DNA of 64,000 bases from Xiphydria camelus. Lineage: Eukaryota; Arthropoda; Insecta; Hymenoptera; Xiphydriidae. The translations under genes were made by a program, and so were the position numbers. The notes below the pieces were generated by a model, which saw only the letters and a list, made by a program, of their open reading frames with translations, was not told the origin of the DNA and did not search any database. The DNA is taken from the NCBI GenBank assembly GCA_963678675.1, contig OY783192.1, positions 36,735,250-36,799,249 on the forward strand, given 5' to 3'. The first letter of the stretch is position 1; each line of letters opens with the position of its first letter. Positions 35,934 through 54,856 of the stretch are shown here, piece after piece.

Positions 35934-36293
35934 ATGTTTCTTGTCTACCGGCAGATCTGTCGTTAGAGGAGTGTCGTACTTCTGCAGCGCGAAGAGGGGC
36001 TGATATTAGCGATCAATTTGCTTCGTCAAAGAAAAACACGATTGGACAAAATGGTCGAACCGAAATATATTTTTTGTTTTGAAATAGGAATCTTTGAAAG
36101 AATTTGTTTAACCCGCCTGTGTGCGGTAATCCCACGATAAAGGAATGAATTCCAACTATCTTCGCGATAGATTCGATGCTCGTTTCACCCGTGCGTATCG
36201 CGTAGCACGTGATGCACTCCTTTAAAGATGCTCCAAATAATACGGGACACTGTTGCGCGAAGCCAACGTGCTTGCGTAACTACGTAGGGTTCA
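35934..36293 (-). pseudogene. Broken partial copy of the degenerate ABCB gene (two exons and the intron between)
   Basis: Read on the minus strand this is colinear with 23381-23736: most of the eighth exon, the whole following intron and the start of the ninth exon. I count roughly 20 differences in about 356 bp. The Trp codon TGG in the exon is TAG here, and four extra bases (CACA) lie just before the GCGGGT donor. Because the intron is kept, the copy arose from DNA, not from mRNA. It has no transmembrane or complete nucleotide-binding domain and cannot make a transporter. Confidence 0.9.
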
Positions 36294-37064
36294 CCCGAAG
36301 AGAGACTTTTCTGGCGGAAGAGCCTCTCCTTTTGCGAGACTGTTTTTTACTGCAGACCCCGGATTATTATTACTATCATTCATCTTTTGAAAGTAAATAT
36401 TTCGACTTGAGAGCAGTTTCTTCCGATTGAGGATTGCTACTATTGCTTGCCTTATCGTTAATGACGAAGTGCAAGTTCGATGGCGTTATTCCGCAGTACA
36501 ATTCACCTGTGCACGTACCAACATTATGTTGTGCGATTCTCGGCGGTGTGCGTTTCTAGACCGAGCGTATCGCGACGTCGGCGTGCGTAAGTAGCGGCGC
36601 CTGACATATCATCTCTGCTGCCTAACACGACGAAAGCGGAATCGGGAAAGGGAATTGGTTCTACTTGATCATCGCTCGCACTATAATTTATCATTTATTT
36701 TTACAGCTTATATATGAGTTAAAAGTTTCCCAGTAGGACTTTGTGAACGCTCTGCCGTGCTTCATTTGGTCGACCATTTGAATTTGGCGCACGATCGGCG
36801 AACACACCCTCCCCACCCTCGTCATCTTTTCTACCGCCATTGCAGGCCGCCATCTTTCACAGTACGCGACGCTCTTCCAGCTGTACAAGTCTTCTTCGGT
36901 GCCGTTCGTCCGTTTAGTACACTTTGGCACTCTTTGGACATGTGTATGACAATTTTTCCGGGTCAGTCTTGCTCCGCGTCTTCGTCTCTTTCGGTACCAC
37001 CAGTGAAACTGCTTGAAATTTCGGTTTCACCGTTCGCTTGTTCGCTCGGCTAGATTGTTTCGGT
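36294..37064. other. Presumed promoter and 5' UTR region of the POLDIP3 gene
   Basis: No exon with family resemblance. On the minus strand an ATG at 36853 sits in AAAGATGGCGGCC, close to the TISU start context of short-leader mRNAs, but only 44 codons follow. It may mark a divergent transcript from a shared promoter. Confidence 0.35.
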
Positions 37065-39078
37065 ATGGCTGAAATGGGTTTGAGCCTGGATGACATAATT
37101 AAGAAGTCAAAACCTTCCGGAATGAGAGGGCGAGGAGGGTGAGTACCGATTGACGTATCCTCGGCTGCATATTTCTCCTTTTGGACGAATCTTTAGTCCC
37201 GCGTAATTCTAACCTCAAAAAGGCAGAATTCTGTTACTCGAGTCTCGTCAAATCGATAGGTATCGCGAGTACGGTTTTTTCATATCTCAATTCTGTTATT
37301 CCATACAGAAAAATATTCCATTGGTGTAATTTAAATTGCTAGAAAGAATTAGGAGAACACGTTCGGTTTTATGTAGGTCGCGTTCAACAGTCAGAGTTTG
37401 GTCTTTTGACGTTTCAGGTTTGATTTTAACAAGTGTGAGCACTTTGTCCATGTCGCGTTTATATTTTCAGGACTCGTAGAGCCGTCAGCCGAGGCGCTCG
37501 TAACAATAGCTCGGCTAGAGGTCGAGGTTCGCACGTAGTAACGGACGCTCGATTTAAAATCATACAAAAGAACAGAGAGAAACTCACCGACGCTCGTGAT
37601 AAGCTTGCTGAGATTGCCAAACAGAGCGACGCCAGATTAAAATTAGACAAGCTACGCGCGTCGCAACTGCATAAGAGGGATTTACCCATCCCTGGTATTT
37701 CACGAAAGACTGGAAGAAATGGCCGAATATCTCTGACGACCAATAAAGCACCCGTTCCCCTTCGGCGTTCTCCCCCGGTGACTTATATGTCCACTAACTC
37801 GCGAACCGTAGGTTACAGACCTCCTCTGATAGAGCCGCACTATGTCGAAGAAATGGATATGGATTTTAATAATGGTACGTTCTGCGGTCGCGTTTTCCGA
37901 TTGTCCACAGTTCGATCAACTCGTTATACGACGAATCTTCATTTTTCTAGATTATTTAATGGAATCACCACCGTTGAGACGTACCGTGAGCAACGAATAT
38001 GCCCCCTCGCTTCCTCCGCCACCCCCCGTGTTCAACATTAAACCCACGTCTCCGTATACTTGGGTCAAACCACCGAATGTCTCTGTTACGAGGTCCATGC
38101 CTTCTCGGAAAGCTGAAATCGAAAGGCCGCAGGATTTTAAGATCGTTGCACGAAATTCATTGGTATTTCTATATTTCAAAGGCTTCGCTATCATTGATTA
38201 CTTTATCTACAAGGTCGTGTGGGATTTCGAAAAATATACGAGTTTTTCTTTTAGGGAAAAATGAACTCTACTTCCCTCAGAGAAGACTGGACATTTGCTT
38301 CGAAATCTAGGTACGCCGTTGCTCTCGTTTCAAAACTGATGGAATATTTCGCTCATCGTCCGCGTCGCTACAAGTTCAATTTTATTTATCGCATTCTCAG
38401 AACAATCTTAGCCGAGGAGCCACCCGAGGAGAAATACTTTGATGTCAGGGCACGTCGAAATATCGGAGTGAAATCACGATTAGATTCCGCTCCCAGTAAA
38501 CCGCGAACAATGGGAATCTTGTCCCGCCCGAAAACCAGTTCTAGCTCGTCGTCATCGTCGACCTCGTCCTCCACTGGATATCGAATTGTCGTCTCTAACT
38601 TACAACCGAACGTTACCCAGGAAGATATCAAGGTACGCGAAAATCTCGCCGAGCGACTAGTTTCGTAAATGTTTGGCACGGCAGTACAACATCTTCGTCC
38701 GCAGGAATTGTTCGAAGATGTTGGGGAGCTTCTAGTGTCGAGATTGGTACGGCCGGGCACTGCGGAAGTTATCTATAAAACTCTGAAAGATGCCACTAAA
38801 GCGGTCGAAACGTATCACAATAGGCAGCTCGACAGTCACCCGATGAAGTGTCTTCTAGTTAATCCACGACCTAAGAATAATCCGACTGGACCGGCGGTCA
38901 GACCTCTCGCGGAGTAAGTACTCGATCGTACTCGAAGGGATACCGCAGTTTCCTCGTATGCATTTGCTGATTTAATAATCCGGATTTTAAAATTGCTTTC
39001 AGGACTAGAAGAAATGCAAGCTCGAGTTACGTACAGCCCAGTTTAGGCGCCGTTCATCGCGCATTATTCGACGACTGA
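37065..39078 (+). CDS. POLDIP3: Polymerase delta-interacting protein 3 / SKAR homologue
   Basis: Exons 37065-37138, 37471-37874, 37951-38162, 38255-38310, 38401-38632, 38705-38913 and 39003-39078 join in phase to 420 aa, close to the human protein's length. The N terminus (MGLSLDDIIKKSKPSG, then an RGG-like stretch) resembles the UAP56-binding motif of Aly/REF-type export adaptors. Repeats of the DARxKL type follow (DARFKI, DARDKL, DARLKL), a hallmark of this family. A Pro-rich middle and a poly-Ser run lead to one RRM near the C terminus (GYRIVVSNLQPNVTQEDIK, then VIYKTLKDATKAVE). In mammals the protein binds spliced mRNA with the exon-junction and TREX complexes and links S6 kinase signalling to translation; I assume the same nuclear role. 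The fourth, short exon is the least certain: the third exon could use other donors. Confidence 0.92.
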
Positions 39079-39338
39079 TTAAAAAGTCGGCCGGATTGCG
39101 GTCCATCGCGTGCTCGTAATTAAGAGCGATCGTAACGATCGTAAGTTCTGTATTCCCTCTAATTTGTGGAAACCATTTTCAATCGACGTACATGTATTAT
39201 ATAAAAAGCACGTCTCAATTTTGTAAATCGTACGTCAATGCAATCGCTGCCGCAGGCATCCTGCGAATTGAACATCGCCGAAGAGATGCGCGGAAACGAG
39301 CGAAACATCAAGACTATTGTGTACATTGAATACATCCC

Positions 39339-39344
39339 AATAAA
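39339..39344 (+). terminator. Poly(A) signal AATAAA of the POLDIP3 gene
   Basis: AATAAA about 260 nt after the stop codon, the only good signal before the convergent gene's 3' end. Confidence 0.6.
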
Positions 39345-39615
39345 CCTTTACTTTCGCCGATTTCCTAGTTCTACGCGAACGTGATATTCGTTTGTTTTTT
39401 TTTTCCATAGGCGTCCGTGTGTGCGCCCTGCAAACGCACATGCGACGCGTCCTTTCATACCTGCCCGTTCGACAACCCACCCATCCATCTATCTTTCCAT
39501 GCCGTCTTGCTGCGGAAGTGTGTCGGTGGAGAGAGAAGATCGGCTCTTCCGCAGTGGAGGACGACAGTCACGGTAAGGGCGAATTAATTTAACATTGGTT
39601 TAATGCGATAAATAA

Positions 39616-39621
39616 TTTATT
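39616..39621 (-). terminator. Poly(A) signal of the CDR2/centrocortin gene
   Basis: AATAAA on the minus strand (TTTATT on plus), giving a 3' UTR of about 840 nt. With the POLDIP3 signal at 39339, the two convergent transcripts would end less than 300 bp apart. Confidence 0.5.
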
Positions 39622-40457
39622 TACTTGTACAAGATGATCACAACAATGTAGTAGTCGATATACCTGTAGAATACAAAAGCTAATACACCATACATGCGTC
39701 GCTATCATGCATTAGAGGTCTTTGTATATTGTAGGTATATAATCGTTAAGTTGGTGCGAGCAATCGTTGGGAATAATATATGCATATCGCATGCTTGTGT
39801 AATTCGAGACGGTACAAATGGCACATAAATACTTTTCCCGTTGACGAGTTCGGTCAATGATATTCGGAAAATTGGGGAGGAGATTCTCGCGAAGTAGCTT
39901 GGTCCCTACACGTCTATGGGCATAGGAGCTAGATTGAGATGGATGATGCATTTTCAATATAACTTGTATACCTACGTGTCACCTCCGCGATTGCGTACGT
40001 TCGCGTGAAAACAAAAGAGAACGGAAAATGGGGGGAAAGGAAGGAAAGATATACAATAAAAGTACAAGGTTGATTATCGAGTCATCGACGGTCTCTCATC
40101 ATCATTCGCTAATAAAACACTCGTCGCATTTAATCGGGGCTCCGTCTCTCCATATTTACAAAGTAACTGTAGTTGGCCTTTGAATACTGAACCTGATTCG
40201 TACGAAATAATTTAATCTGGCATTCCTAATTGTTAAAAGAAACAAGTTAGGGAGAGTCACAAAGGGATGCGTGGTCTTCGAGTTCGCCCCTGGCTGACGC
40301 AACACCCGCAGCGCGGCTCAGAGGCCAGCTCGAGCGCGACGTCCCTCTCCGAGTCTCCCTAATAAAACATTCAAACTAATATACACGTATACCTGACATA
40401 ACTCATGTATGGGAAAAATGTCTTCTTCCTCGAAACACTGATTTTAGCACACACCCT

Positions 40458-47440
<6,983 letters not shown>

Positions 47441-48347
47441 ATTCCGTCAGCGGCACCGCGCCGACGATCACACACGCGAAACCGACTCGAAACCTTTTTA
47501 ACTCTATACTCGACGCGCACGCGCCGAGCCGATCGCGCGGCAGCTCCTGCAGATGCACCGAGTGAGAGACGACGGGGTATAGTACACGGCGCGTGGGTCT
47601 TCCGGTGTTCGCGAGCGAGCGCGCGCGCGGGCTCGCTTCGTCAACTGGCGGCCAACCGGTTCCTTCGACGGCAGCCGGTGCTCTGTGAACTGTGAATCGT
47701 GATGAACGCGGAGAGCGTGCATCGCGCCGTGCACGCAGCCGAGGTATACCCTTCGCGTGGTGCCCCGGTCCGCCTTTCCCCACCTCGGCATCTCATCGCC
47801 ATTATACCACGGTACCGCCGTCAGGTAGGCACCTACTACCGCGCCGTGGCATCGCAGCCCCTTTCTCTCTCCCCTGCCAGCGCCTCAAGCGCGATCTTTC
47901 ACCGAGAGATATCTCCCTCTCTCGAGAGAGAGGGAGAGAAAGAGAGAGATATACCCTAACCCGGAGAAGGTGTCCCACTTCGCCGCTATCGCCCGCTCCA
48001 CCCTCGCACGCGCGGCCGGGTCGGCAGCCCCGCGAGTGTGGGCCACCTTGCGGGCCGCGGGTGATTAATCGCGCGGCGCTCGACGCCGCGCGGGACGGCT
48101 ACCGCTTTCCACGCGGGCGCGCGACTCTTCGACGGGGTTTCTCATCGCGAACGTCGCGCGCGACGTCGCCGAATCCTCCATCCGCGTCGTTTTCAGTGTC
48201 CCGGATAAGTCGGGAAATGCATTTTTTCCCCTGTAGATTGAGAGATAACACGGTATCTTTTCGGTTTAATCTGCGTTCACGGATTTGGAAATGTAGAAGG
48301 TTGTAGCGATTAACGGCTATTCGAATTAGACAGGCTGTACACCCGGC
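47441..48347. other. CpG-rich promoter region of the CDR2/centrocortin gene
   Basis: Very CpG-rich DNA just upstream of the first coding exon, with long open frames on both strands caused by composition. Expected to hold the 5' UTR and promoter; no specific element recognised. Confidence 0.4.
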
Positions 48348-48551
48348 GTCACGGATTCTGTCGCTGGTGACTTTTCAAAATGAGATTTTTAAATATCACC
48401 AGCCGATGATCGATGAATTCTCGTGCTTTTTCATTGATCAGGGCCAACGCCGCCGTAGCTAACGAGAGAGCGTGAAAATAATTCATTGTTCATTGGCTGG
48501 TACATTAAAAAATGACATTTTAAAAAGTCACCAGCGACAGAATCCGTGACG
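48348..48551. repeat. PAL-I hairpin
   Basis: GTCACGGATTCTGTCGCTGG at the left pairs with CCAGCGACAGAATCCGTGAC at the right, a 20 bp exact end; arms continue imperfectly. Confidence 0.9.
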
Positions 48552-48558
48552 TCTTCCA

Positions 48559-48781
48559 CACTGAGAAAAAAAATGTACTTGATCGAAATAAACGTGCCTT
48601 TGAATAGTCCCAAGAGCATATTTATTCGATTGAAATGAATATCGGTTGGACGCAAATATTATATTATCGAATTAAATAGATGTTATTTCAATCAAATCGA
48701 TATTTATTTAAATCGAATAAATACGCTCTTGGTTCTATCCAAAGGCACGCTTATTTCGATCAAGTACATTTTTTCTCAGTG
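48559..48781. repeat. PAL-F near-perfect palindrome
   Basis: CACTGAGAAAAAAAATGTAC mirrors GTACATTTTTTCTCAGTG; inner arms TGATCGAAATAAACGTGCCT / AGGCACGCTTATTTCGATCA also pair. It directly precedes a truncated PAL-E. Confidence 0.95.
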
Positions 48782-48855
48782 CGGTAACTAGATCGGCACT
48801 CTCCCCCCACCCGTAACCGCCGATTTAGTCGAATCCATCACATTTTTCTCTCAGT
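48782..48855. repeat. Truncated PAL-E right end
   Basis: GTAACTAGATCGGCACTC, CCGTAACCGCCGATTTAGTC and CATTTTTCTCTCAGTCC match the right half of PAL-E. Confidence 0.7.
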
Positions 48856-48966
48856 CCAAGGAGAAGTGGCGAGTCGAGTCGACGTCCAAATGACATCTAC
48901 ATGACGTCCCTTGAAGTCAGAGTGACGTCATTTGGGCGTCATCTCCACTTACCATTTCTCCTTGGG
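48856..48966. repeat. PAL-J short palindrome, copy 1
   Basis: CCAAGGAGAAGTGGCGAGTC pairs with CATTTCTCCTTGG. A perfect CRE-like TGACGTCA sits in the stem at 48923-48930. Copies at 50374-50475 and 54857-54967. Confidence 0.85.
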
Positions 48967-48974
48967 AGTGTACG

Positions 48975-49460
48975 CCTGGCGTCAATGATTTTGATCGACC
49001 TTTGACGGTGACGGTACTTCAATCGAGTCGATCATAGCAGAATTTTGATCGACCTTTGACGGTGACGGTACTTCAATCGAGTCGATCATAGCAGAGAGAT
49101 GCGAACGGATTTCAGTGTTTTGCCATGAAGGCTAATAGATATTTTCGTTACAAGGGCGTGAAGCGCCGTTTTTAACGAGTGTGGGGTTTTCCGCGCGAGC
49201 GAAGCGAGTGCGGTAACCACACGAGTTAAAACGACGCGAAACGCCCTTATAACGAATTCTGTTTTTTGTCACTAAGTGTCAAATACGAGGTTGACGGGGT
49301 TGAGGACGCCCGTGAAACCGAGTTTTACGCACTGAATGACGAAAATCAAATTGATGCTTCATGGCGAAACAGGAAGATCCGCTCGTACCGTTCGATTGTT
49401 ATCGACTCAATGAAGTACCGTCATCATAAAGCGGGTCGATCAGAATCATCGACTCGGCGA
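48975..49460. repeat. Inverted-repeat element with a duplicated end
   Basis: GTCAATGATTTTGATCGACC at the left is mirrored by GGTCGATCAGAATCATCGAC at the right. The left end carries an exact 54 bp tandem duplication (48988-49041 and 49042-49095); the right has one unit (TATCGACTCAATGAAGTACC). The centre has GCGTGAAGCGCCGTTTTTAA and AAACGACGCGAAACGCCCTT as an inner stem. Confidence 0.75.
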
Positions 49461-50052
49461 TGCACCGTCATTTCGCTCGCACGTCTGCACGGACGCGTGC
49501 ATTGCGCAAGAATTCCCGACCGGCGGAAAGACGGGAGGCGGCGTGGAGGCGAGAGATCCGCCACTCCGAAATATCCGCGTTGCGGAACCGCGGGATAACG
49601 CTCGCGGGCGCGCCGATGCGTGCGCGCGAGGACGCGACGGGGGAAAGGCGAGCGCGGGGAGGAACGTGGCGAGAGATGCGCAGGATTGCCGCTCGACCAC
49701 TTTCGTGCGAGATGATATCCGCGATCCGATCTCGATCGTCGTCGATACCGCGGCGCGCTTGTCACCTGCGAGCGGCTGGACGATTCGTCGGTATTTGCGC
49801 GGTGAACGCGCGACTTCCGGTTGCCGAGCGAAGGGCTCGCCTGCGGGAGGGGAAAAACTCGAAATTCTCTCTTCCGATGCAGCCTCTGCAGTTGATGCAG
49901 GATGTACAGCGATTCTCCGAAGCAGCGCATAAATCCGCCGCCTCCAGCGCGCGCAGGGGTGCGGATATCCCTTTCGTGGGCGGTTTCCTTCGCTCCGCAT
50001 TGAGATGCGAGAAACTTGGCTGATGCACCGAAGGAACGACCCCGTGGCGATT

Positions 50053-50372
50053 GCACGGAGAAAAATAATTCGGTTAAAATGACAAAACGCATTTAGTTTG
50101 ACGCGCTTAGTCATTCTCACCGAAATACTGGTCAGTCGAACCAAATGTCGAGTTATTCCAACCAAAAATCTAGTTATTCCAACCGAACGTTCAGTTATTC
50201 TAATCAAAAATTGGTCAATCTGACCAGACAGATGGAGGATCCATATTTCACCGAATGGTCAGGTCTCCAGGATTTTGAAAGTAATTCAATTTAACTTTCA
50301 ATAGGTAATAATCAGGCCAAACAATAAGAAATAACACATTGGTTAGATTGACCAAGTTATTTTTCTCACTGT
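50053..50372. repeat. PAL-A palindromic element
   Basis: Opens GCACGGAGAAAAATAATTCG and closes GACCAAGTTATTTTTCTCACTG; it abuts PAL-J at 50374. Confidence 0.8.
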
Positions 50373-50373
50373 A

Positions 50374-50475
50374 CCCAAGGAGAAATGGCGAGTCGAGATG
50401 ACGTCCAAATGATGTCACTCTGACTCAAGGAGGATGTCACTTGGACGTCAACTCGACTCGACATTTCTCCTCGGG
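50374..50475. repeat. PAL-J short palindrome, copy 2
   Basis: CCCAAGGAGAAATGGCGAGT pairs with CGACATTTCTCCTCGGG; about 102 bp. Confidence 0.85.
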
Positions 50476-50924
50476 TGGAATCGGCCTCTGTAAGGACAAA
50501 ACGAATACGCCGTTCGAGGGTAGTAGCGAGAACAGACGCGCGTGGGGCGGTACGCGTGCTGCGAAGAAACGCGGCCCGGAAGCCCCCTCGCTCATACGTC
50601 ATGTACACCACTACCACCCGCGCGTCCCATCTCCGCCGTTCAATTGCAGAACACACAATGGGAGGTGATATCTGACTACACGTTTTTGCCGGTCCCCGCG
50701 ACCGATTTCACATTCCGCTAATTCATCGGACGCCGCCGCGGACGTCTCGTTCCCAGGATTGTGCAGCGGCGGGTAATGCGAGCGGGGCGCGCGTTTCACC
50801 TGGATACTCGAAGCGCGACCGAGGTGCGCGGCGAGTTCGTTCGATTTCGTTTCGAGCGATTCGAATATGTACATTTTTGATCTCTTGGCTTCGATCGCGA
50901 TTTTCTCGTCACTCGCTGACATTT

Positions 50925-51030
50925 CGCCTATATCGGTATGAGACTTTTTTGTAGATCGAGGTGCGATCTCGAAGAAAGTCTAGTGCCATTTTTGACGAAA
51001 GTCCGTCGATTACGAGATAATCGCGTTTGA
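50925..51030. repeat. R family short inverted repeat
   Basis: GACTTTTTTGTAGATCGAGG and CTCGAAGAAAGTC form the core; GAGATAATCGCG lies at the right. Confidence 0.6.
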
Positions 51031-51495
51031 ACGAGGCGCGTCGAATTCACGCATCCAACGCTCCGCGAATGTCTCCGCGAGAGCGTCGCCGGAGCGGAAA
51101 GAAGTGACGCGAAGCAAAATCGTCGACCCTCTGCCCACGTAACGCGGATCCAAGATAATCAACCGTTTGTTTAACGCCATGGGAGCAAAGTCTTTTTTTT
51201 TCGGATCGCGACAATGCACAATCGCACAGCCGTTGTCCGCGACCAACCAGTCGTAAACTGCGTAGGTACCGCTCGTTGGAGGAAGTCTAGTCTGGGGTAA
51301 AGAGAGAGACCATCGAGCGCGCGAGGGGAGAAATATCAACGCCCACGAGATGAACGGTGAATTACGGATTACAGGGTTTACGGGGGGGGCATAGCTTCGA
51401 CGAATTTTCCGGGTTAAACGGTTCGACCGACGATTTGCCTGCTGTAAAACCTCGACGGCATTTGTGCATTTTCCACATTAATGAGCGTGTACGTG
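51031..51495. other. Nothing recognised
   Basis: No gene, repeat family or hairpin seen. Confidence 0.4.
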
Positions 51496-51952
51496 AAAAA
51501 GAATGAATCACGATCTTTACTGTTTCATTCAGTAGCGCTGAAACTCGAGCTCATTTTCAAGAATTTCTGCAGGAGACGCATTTCTATTTGCGCCGTTCGC
51601 TGCAACAACAACTTAAGTCGAGTCGAGTTTTTGTCATAGATTTATCGATTTTCGCGTCCATCGTCACATCAACTACATGCAGTACAAGTTACAGGATTTC
51701 CAGAATGAACCGGAAATCTCGTAACTTATACCGCATGCAGTTGATCCTGTATGACGCTGGACGTGGAAATTAATAAATGTGTAACAAAAGCTTAACTCGG
51801 CTCAAGTCGTTGTTACAGCGAACGGCTCATTTACTATATAATTTTAAAACAGTACAGATACTAGTTTAATCAGATATAATATATGTTTCCACAGGAATTT
51901 CTATCAGTCGAATCGTCGTTTGTGCTGGTTAAAATATTTTTTTCTCGGTGTA
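51496..51952. repeat. Relative of the 24501-25053 palindrome, interrupted by another hairpin
   Basis: TTTACTGTTTCATTCAGTAG, CTCGAGCTCATTTTCAAG and, to the right, ACAGGAATTTCTATC follow 24501-24900. In place of PAL-K it carries a different hairpin at 51592-51826. Confidence 0.75.
51592..51826. repeat. Hairpin nested in a palindrome, itself holding a smaller palindrome
   Basis: GCCGTTCGCTGCAACAACAA pairs with TTGTTACAGCGAACGGC. Inside, 51669-51744 is a second palindrome: TCAACTACATGCAGTACAAG with a mirrored CATGCAGTTGA end. Confidence 0.85.
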
Positions 51953-54205
51953 TAATACTCCAAAAAGGAAAATATGAAAGAAATCGCAAAATTTTACTTT
52001 TCGAATCGGAAGCCGTGATAAGAAATCCCATCGGGCCCCCGTCTATTGGCGCGAATATACTGTCCCTATAGTCGCTCTTTGTTCGACATATTAGGATAGG
52101 AGAGCGCCGGCTCTCGCGTGGAGCGGCGCGGCGTGGAAAAGGGAGGGACGGAATGGGTGGACTGGTCCCGCGTACGCGAGCCGAGAAACTACCGCGGACA
52201 CAGGCTGGAAGCGCTCGAGGCGCGATTCGAAAACGCTTTCGGCGCGAGTGCACCGTCTCCTCCTCGGTCGTCGATCTCTTTTAATTAGGTATCGTCGTCG
52301 TACGGATGCAAAAAAATCGGAGAATAGAATAAGCGACCCCGTGTACGCGAGCTTATTAAATTTCGAATGGGCGCGGCACTTTTTTTGCGGCGGATTTCGC
52401 TTCTCGCGACACTGGAGCGTAAAGATCGACGCTATACGGAAATACTTTCGAGGGCGAAAGAGAGATGACGCGAAGGCTGTGAAACTATATCGATACGGTG
52501 TAGCGATGAGCGATCGCTAAAAAATCAATATCTCCCTTGCCAATCGATTTCGGTTTAGATTCGAAGAACTTAGACAAAATTATCTACCCCTGTATTTTCC
52601 CATTTTTCATTCACGGCCTTATTTCCTCGCTAATCAAATTCGGCTGCCTCGCAAATTTGTCTTTATTATAATTCGAAAACTTTAGACAAAATTGCGTACC
52701 CCGCATTTTTTTATTTCTCATTTCCGGCCTTGTCAGAGCTGGAAAACGACATTTTGAAGTGCGGCTACGTCATCGGCCTATCTCTCGCGCACTATTCTGA
52801 TTACAGATTGAAGTTGAAAGTGTGAATATTTTTTTCAAGAAGACCAAATTATCGCCCACTTAGTTCTACGATATTTAATTATCCGACTCGACGATATTTT
52901 TCTCGCAGCACCCACATTTGCCTCGGCGTACCCATGGTGTTCCCGTTACGACCTTCCTCTCACGCCCCGATGATAATTCCTCTGCCTTTTGTTTTCCTGC
53001 GCAGCTCGAACGGTATTCCTCGCTGCGTGCCTGCCGGGAACATCGAGGAAAGTTCCTCACCCCGCACACAAATAAGGCGTCGAGGAAAGTTTGCGCGCCG
53101 ACCGCGCGGAGTTTCCCCGCGGGAGCGTTTTATACTGACGCGTAATTATGCGGCACGTTCCGATGCTTCGCGGAAGGATATACTTTTCCAATCGGCTCCC
53201 ATTGTACGGTAGAGGGAGGTCGTGCGACGGGAGACGCGTCACACTACTTAACTGCAAACCCTACCCTTCCACTCGAGCCTAATCGTCCTACCGAGAGACG
53301 GTTAATCCCCTTTGGTTCAACGATCGGGATATTACAGTTGATCGGGTCTACGATACGCTGTTTCGAAACACGGCACGATGCATTATTCAGGTAACCGATT
53401 CTCGACGCGAAAATCGCAAAGGATAACGCGGCCCTCGATCGCCCGATCGATTCGTCGGTCGCGCACAGGTATCCAGGAGGATCGTCGAAATTTTCCGAGG
53501 CCCCGCAGCACCTCAACCGAAGTCGTCGTGCAGGTGGACTGGGACCACGCCGATGGATCGGAGGGCGAGTCGATAAATGTAGGCATTTTCGCGAGAATCG
53601 AGCGCAGCTGGAGCTTCACGAATAGGCTTCGAGAGAACCTTCCGGGATCCTGGGCGGATCTGGATGCGACTGTACGCGCCGAGGGGAGGAAGAGGCGGAA
53701 AATGACGAGGTGGAACAGACGGGGAAGGAGACGAAGATCGAGCTGACGAGCCGAGCGGTGCGCCCGTCCTTCTCGGGGCCGAATAACGAGGACACGAAAA
53801 GCTAAGCCGTGGTGAGTTTAATTGCCTTCTCGCGTAGGAGACGCTAAGTATTACGGAAGTCGAAAAAAAAAAGTAGTCTGCGGGTACCGCGCGAAAAACT
53901 CGCCGATCGATGTACTAAATTTATACGGGAGTCCCCCCCCTCCCCCCCCCCGCCGTCGCGGAGCGTAGACGCGCGCACGCGCTCGCGCGGTGACTGTCCG
54001 CTGCGATCCACCCGTCCGGCGGATGCCGTCCGATGAAAATCGAAGTCGAACGACGCGGCGGTCCGTCGTTCGTTTCCTCCGGTCTCCGAGACTATCGCGC
54101 GCGACGCCGGCCCCCTTCGAGTCTTCGAAAGTCGAGACCGCACGATCGACGCGCGAGCAACGGTGACGGTGGGTTTCGCTCGGGAGGAGGAAGTGGGTAT
54201 GTACC
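51953..54205. other. No gene recognised
   Basis: CpG-rich and A+T-rich patches alternate. Long open frames near 53378-53746 are Arg-rich with no splice or family support. Poly-C runs lie at about 53932-53951. Confidence 0.45.
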
Positions 54206-54812
54206 TACACTCAGGGAAGAGGCCTAGTTGAATGCGAACCTGACAAAAAAATTTGTTATTCAGATAAATACACGGAGAAGAAGAATATTGAATCTGCTGA
54301 GCATTATTTGCAGGGTCGTGAGAGTAATTATATATAATGTTTACATCGATGACATTTTTTAATATAATACACATCAATTAGATATCTCTTCCTTGTAATC
54401 ATGTGAAAATAGTACCTATGCGATTGCAAGGAAGAAATATTTAATCGATATGAAAATGAAAATGAATTGATCTAAATAAATAACTACTTGCAACCCCGCC
54501 AGTAATATTTAGTAGATCAAATTAATTCTTTTTCTCCGTGTAGGAATTTATTCACATCGGATCAAAGTCTATCTGAATTGGATAGATGTTTTCCCTGTCT
54601 TTTTTAGTCAAGTACGAATCTAGTAGAACATTTAACTAATTCATGCAAACTTTTGTTCGATGTGAATAAATTCCTATTTACCTCAAATATTAAGTATACA
54701 ACTTTGCTCCCGCCGTTTTTTCTATCTATCGTCATTATGAAAACGGCAGAAGCAAAGTTGTACACCTAATACATTTTTCTATTAGGTTCGTGGACCCTTC
54801 TCCCTGAATGTA
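54206..54812. repeat. Outer palindrome holding several inner palindromes
   Basis: ACACTCAGGGAAGAGGCC and CGAACCT at the left are mirrored at the right (AGGTTCGTGGACCC, TCTCCCTGAATGTA). Inside are PAL-M (54271-54540), a hairpin at 54541-54690 (GGAATTTATTCACATCGG / CGATGTGAATAAATTCC) and one at about 54705-54770 (ACAACTTTGCTCCCGCCG / CGGCAGAAGCAAAGTTGT). Confidence 0.75.
54271..54540. repeat. PAL-M palindromic element
   Basis: Opens CACGGAGAAGAAGAATATTG and closes AATTAATTCTTTTTCTCCGTG. Other copies at 55814-56028 and 60721-61156. Confidence 0.75.
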
Positions 54813-54856
54813 AGCTCGCGCGCGAGTTCGTCGTGTCACCGTGCGATCGCGGACTT

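Noticed and set aside
36691..36930. 79-codon minus-strand frame near the POLDIP3 gene
   Set aside because: Looks protein-like but matches no family I know and overlaps the likely promoter; kept only as a note on the TISU-like start in another frame.
49424..50207. 222- to 253-codon minus-strand frames and their plus-strand partners
   Set aside because: Arg/Ser-rich, overlapping in several frames, and they run into PAL-A; compositional.
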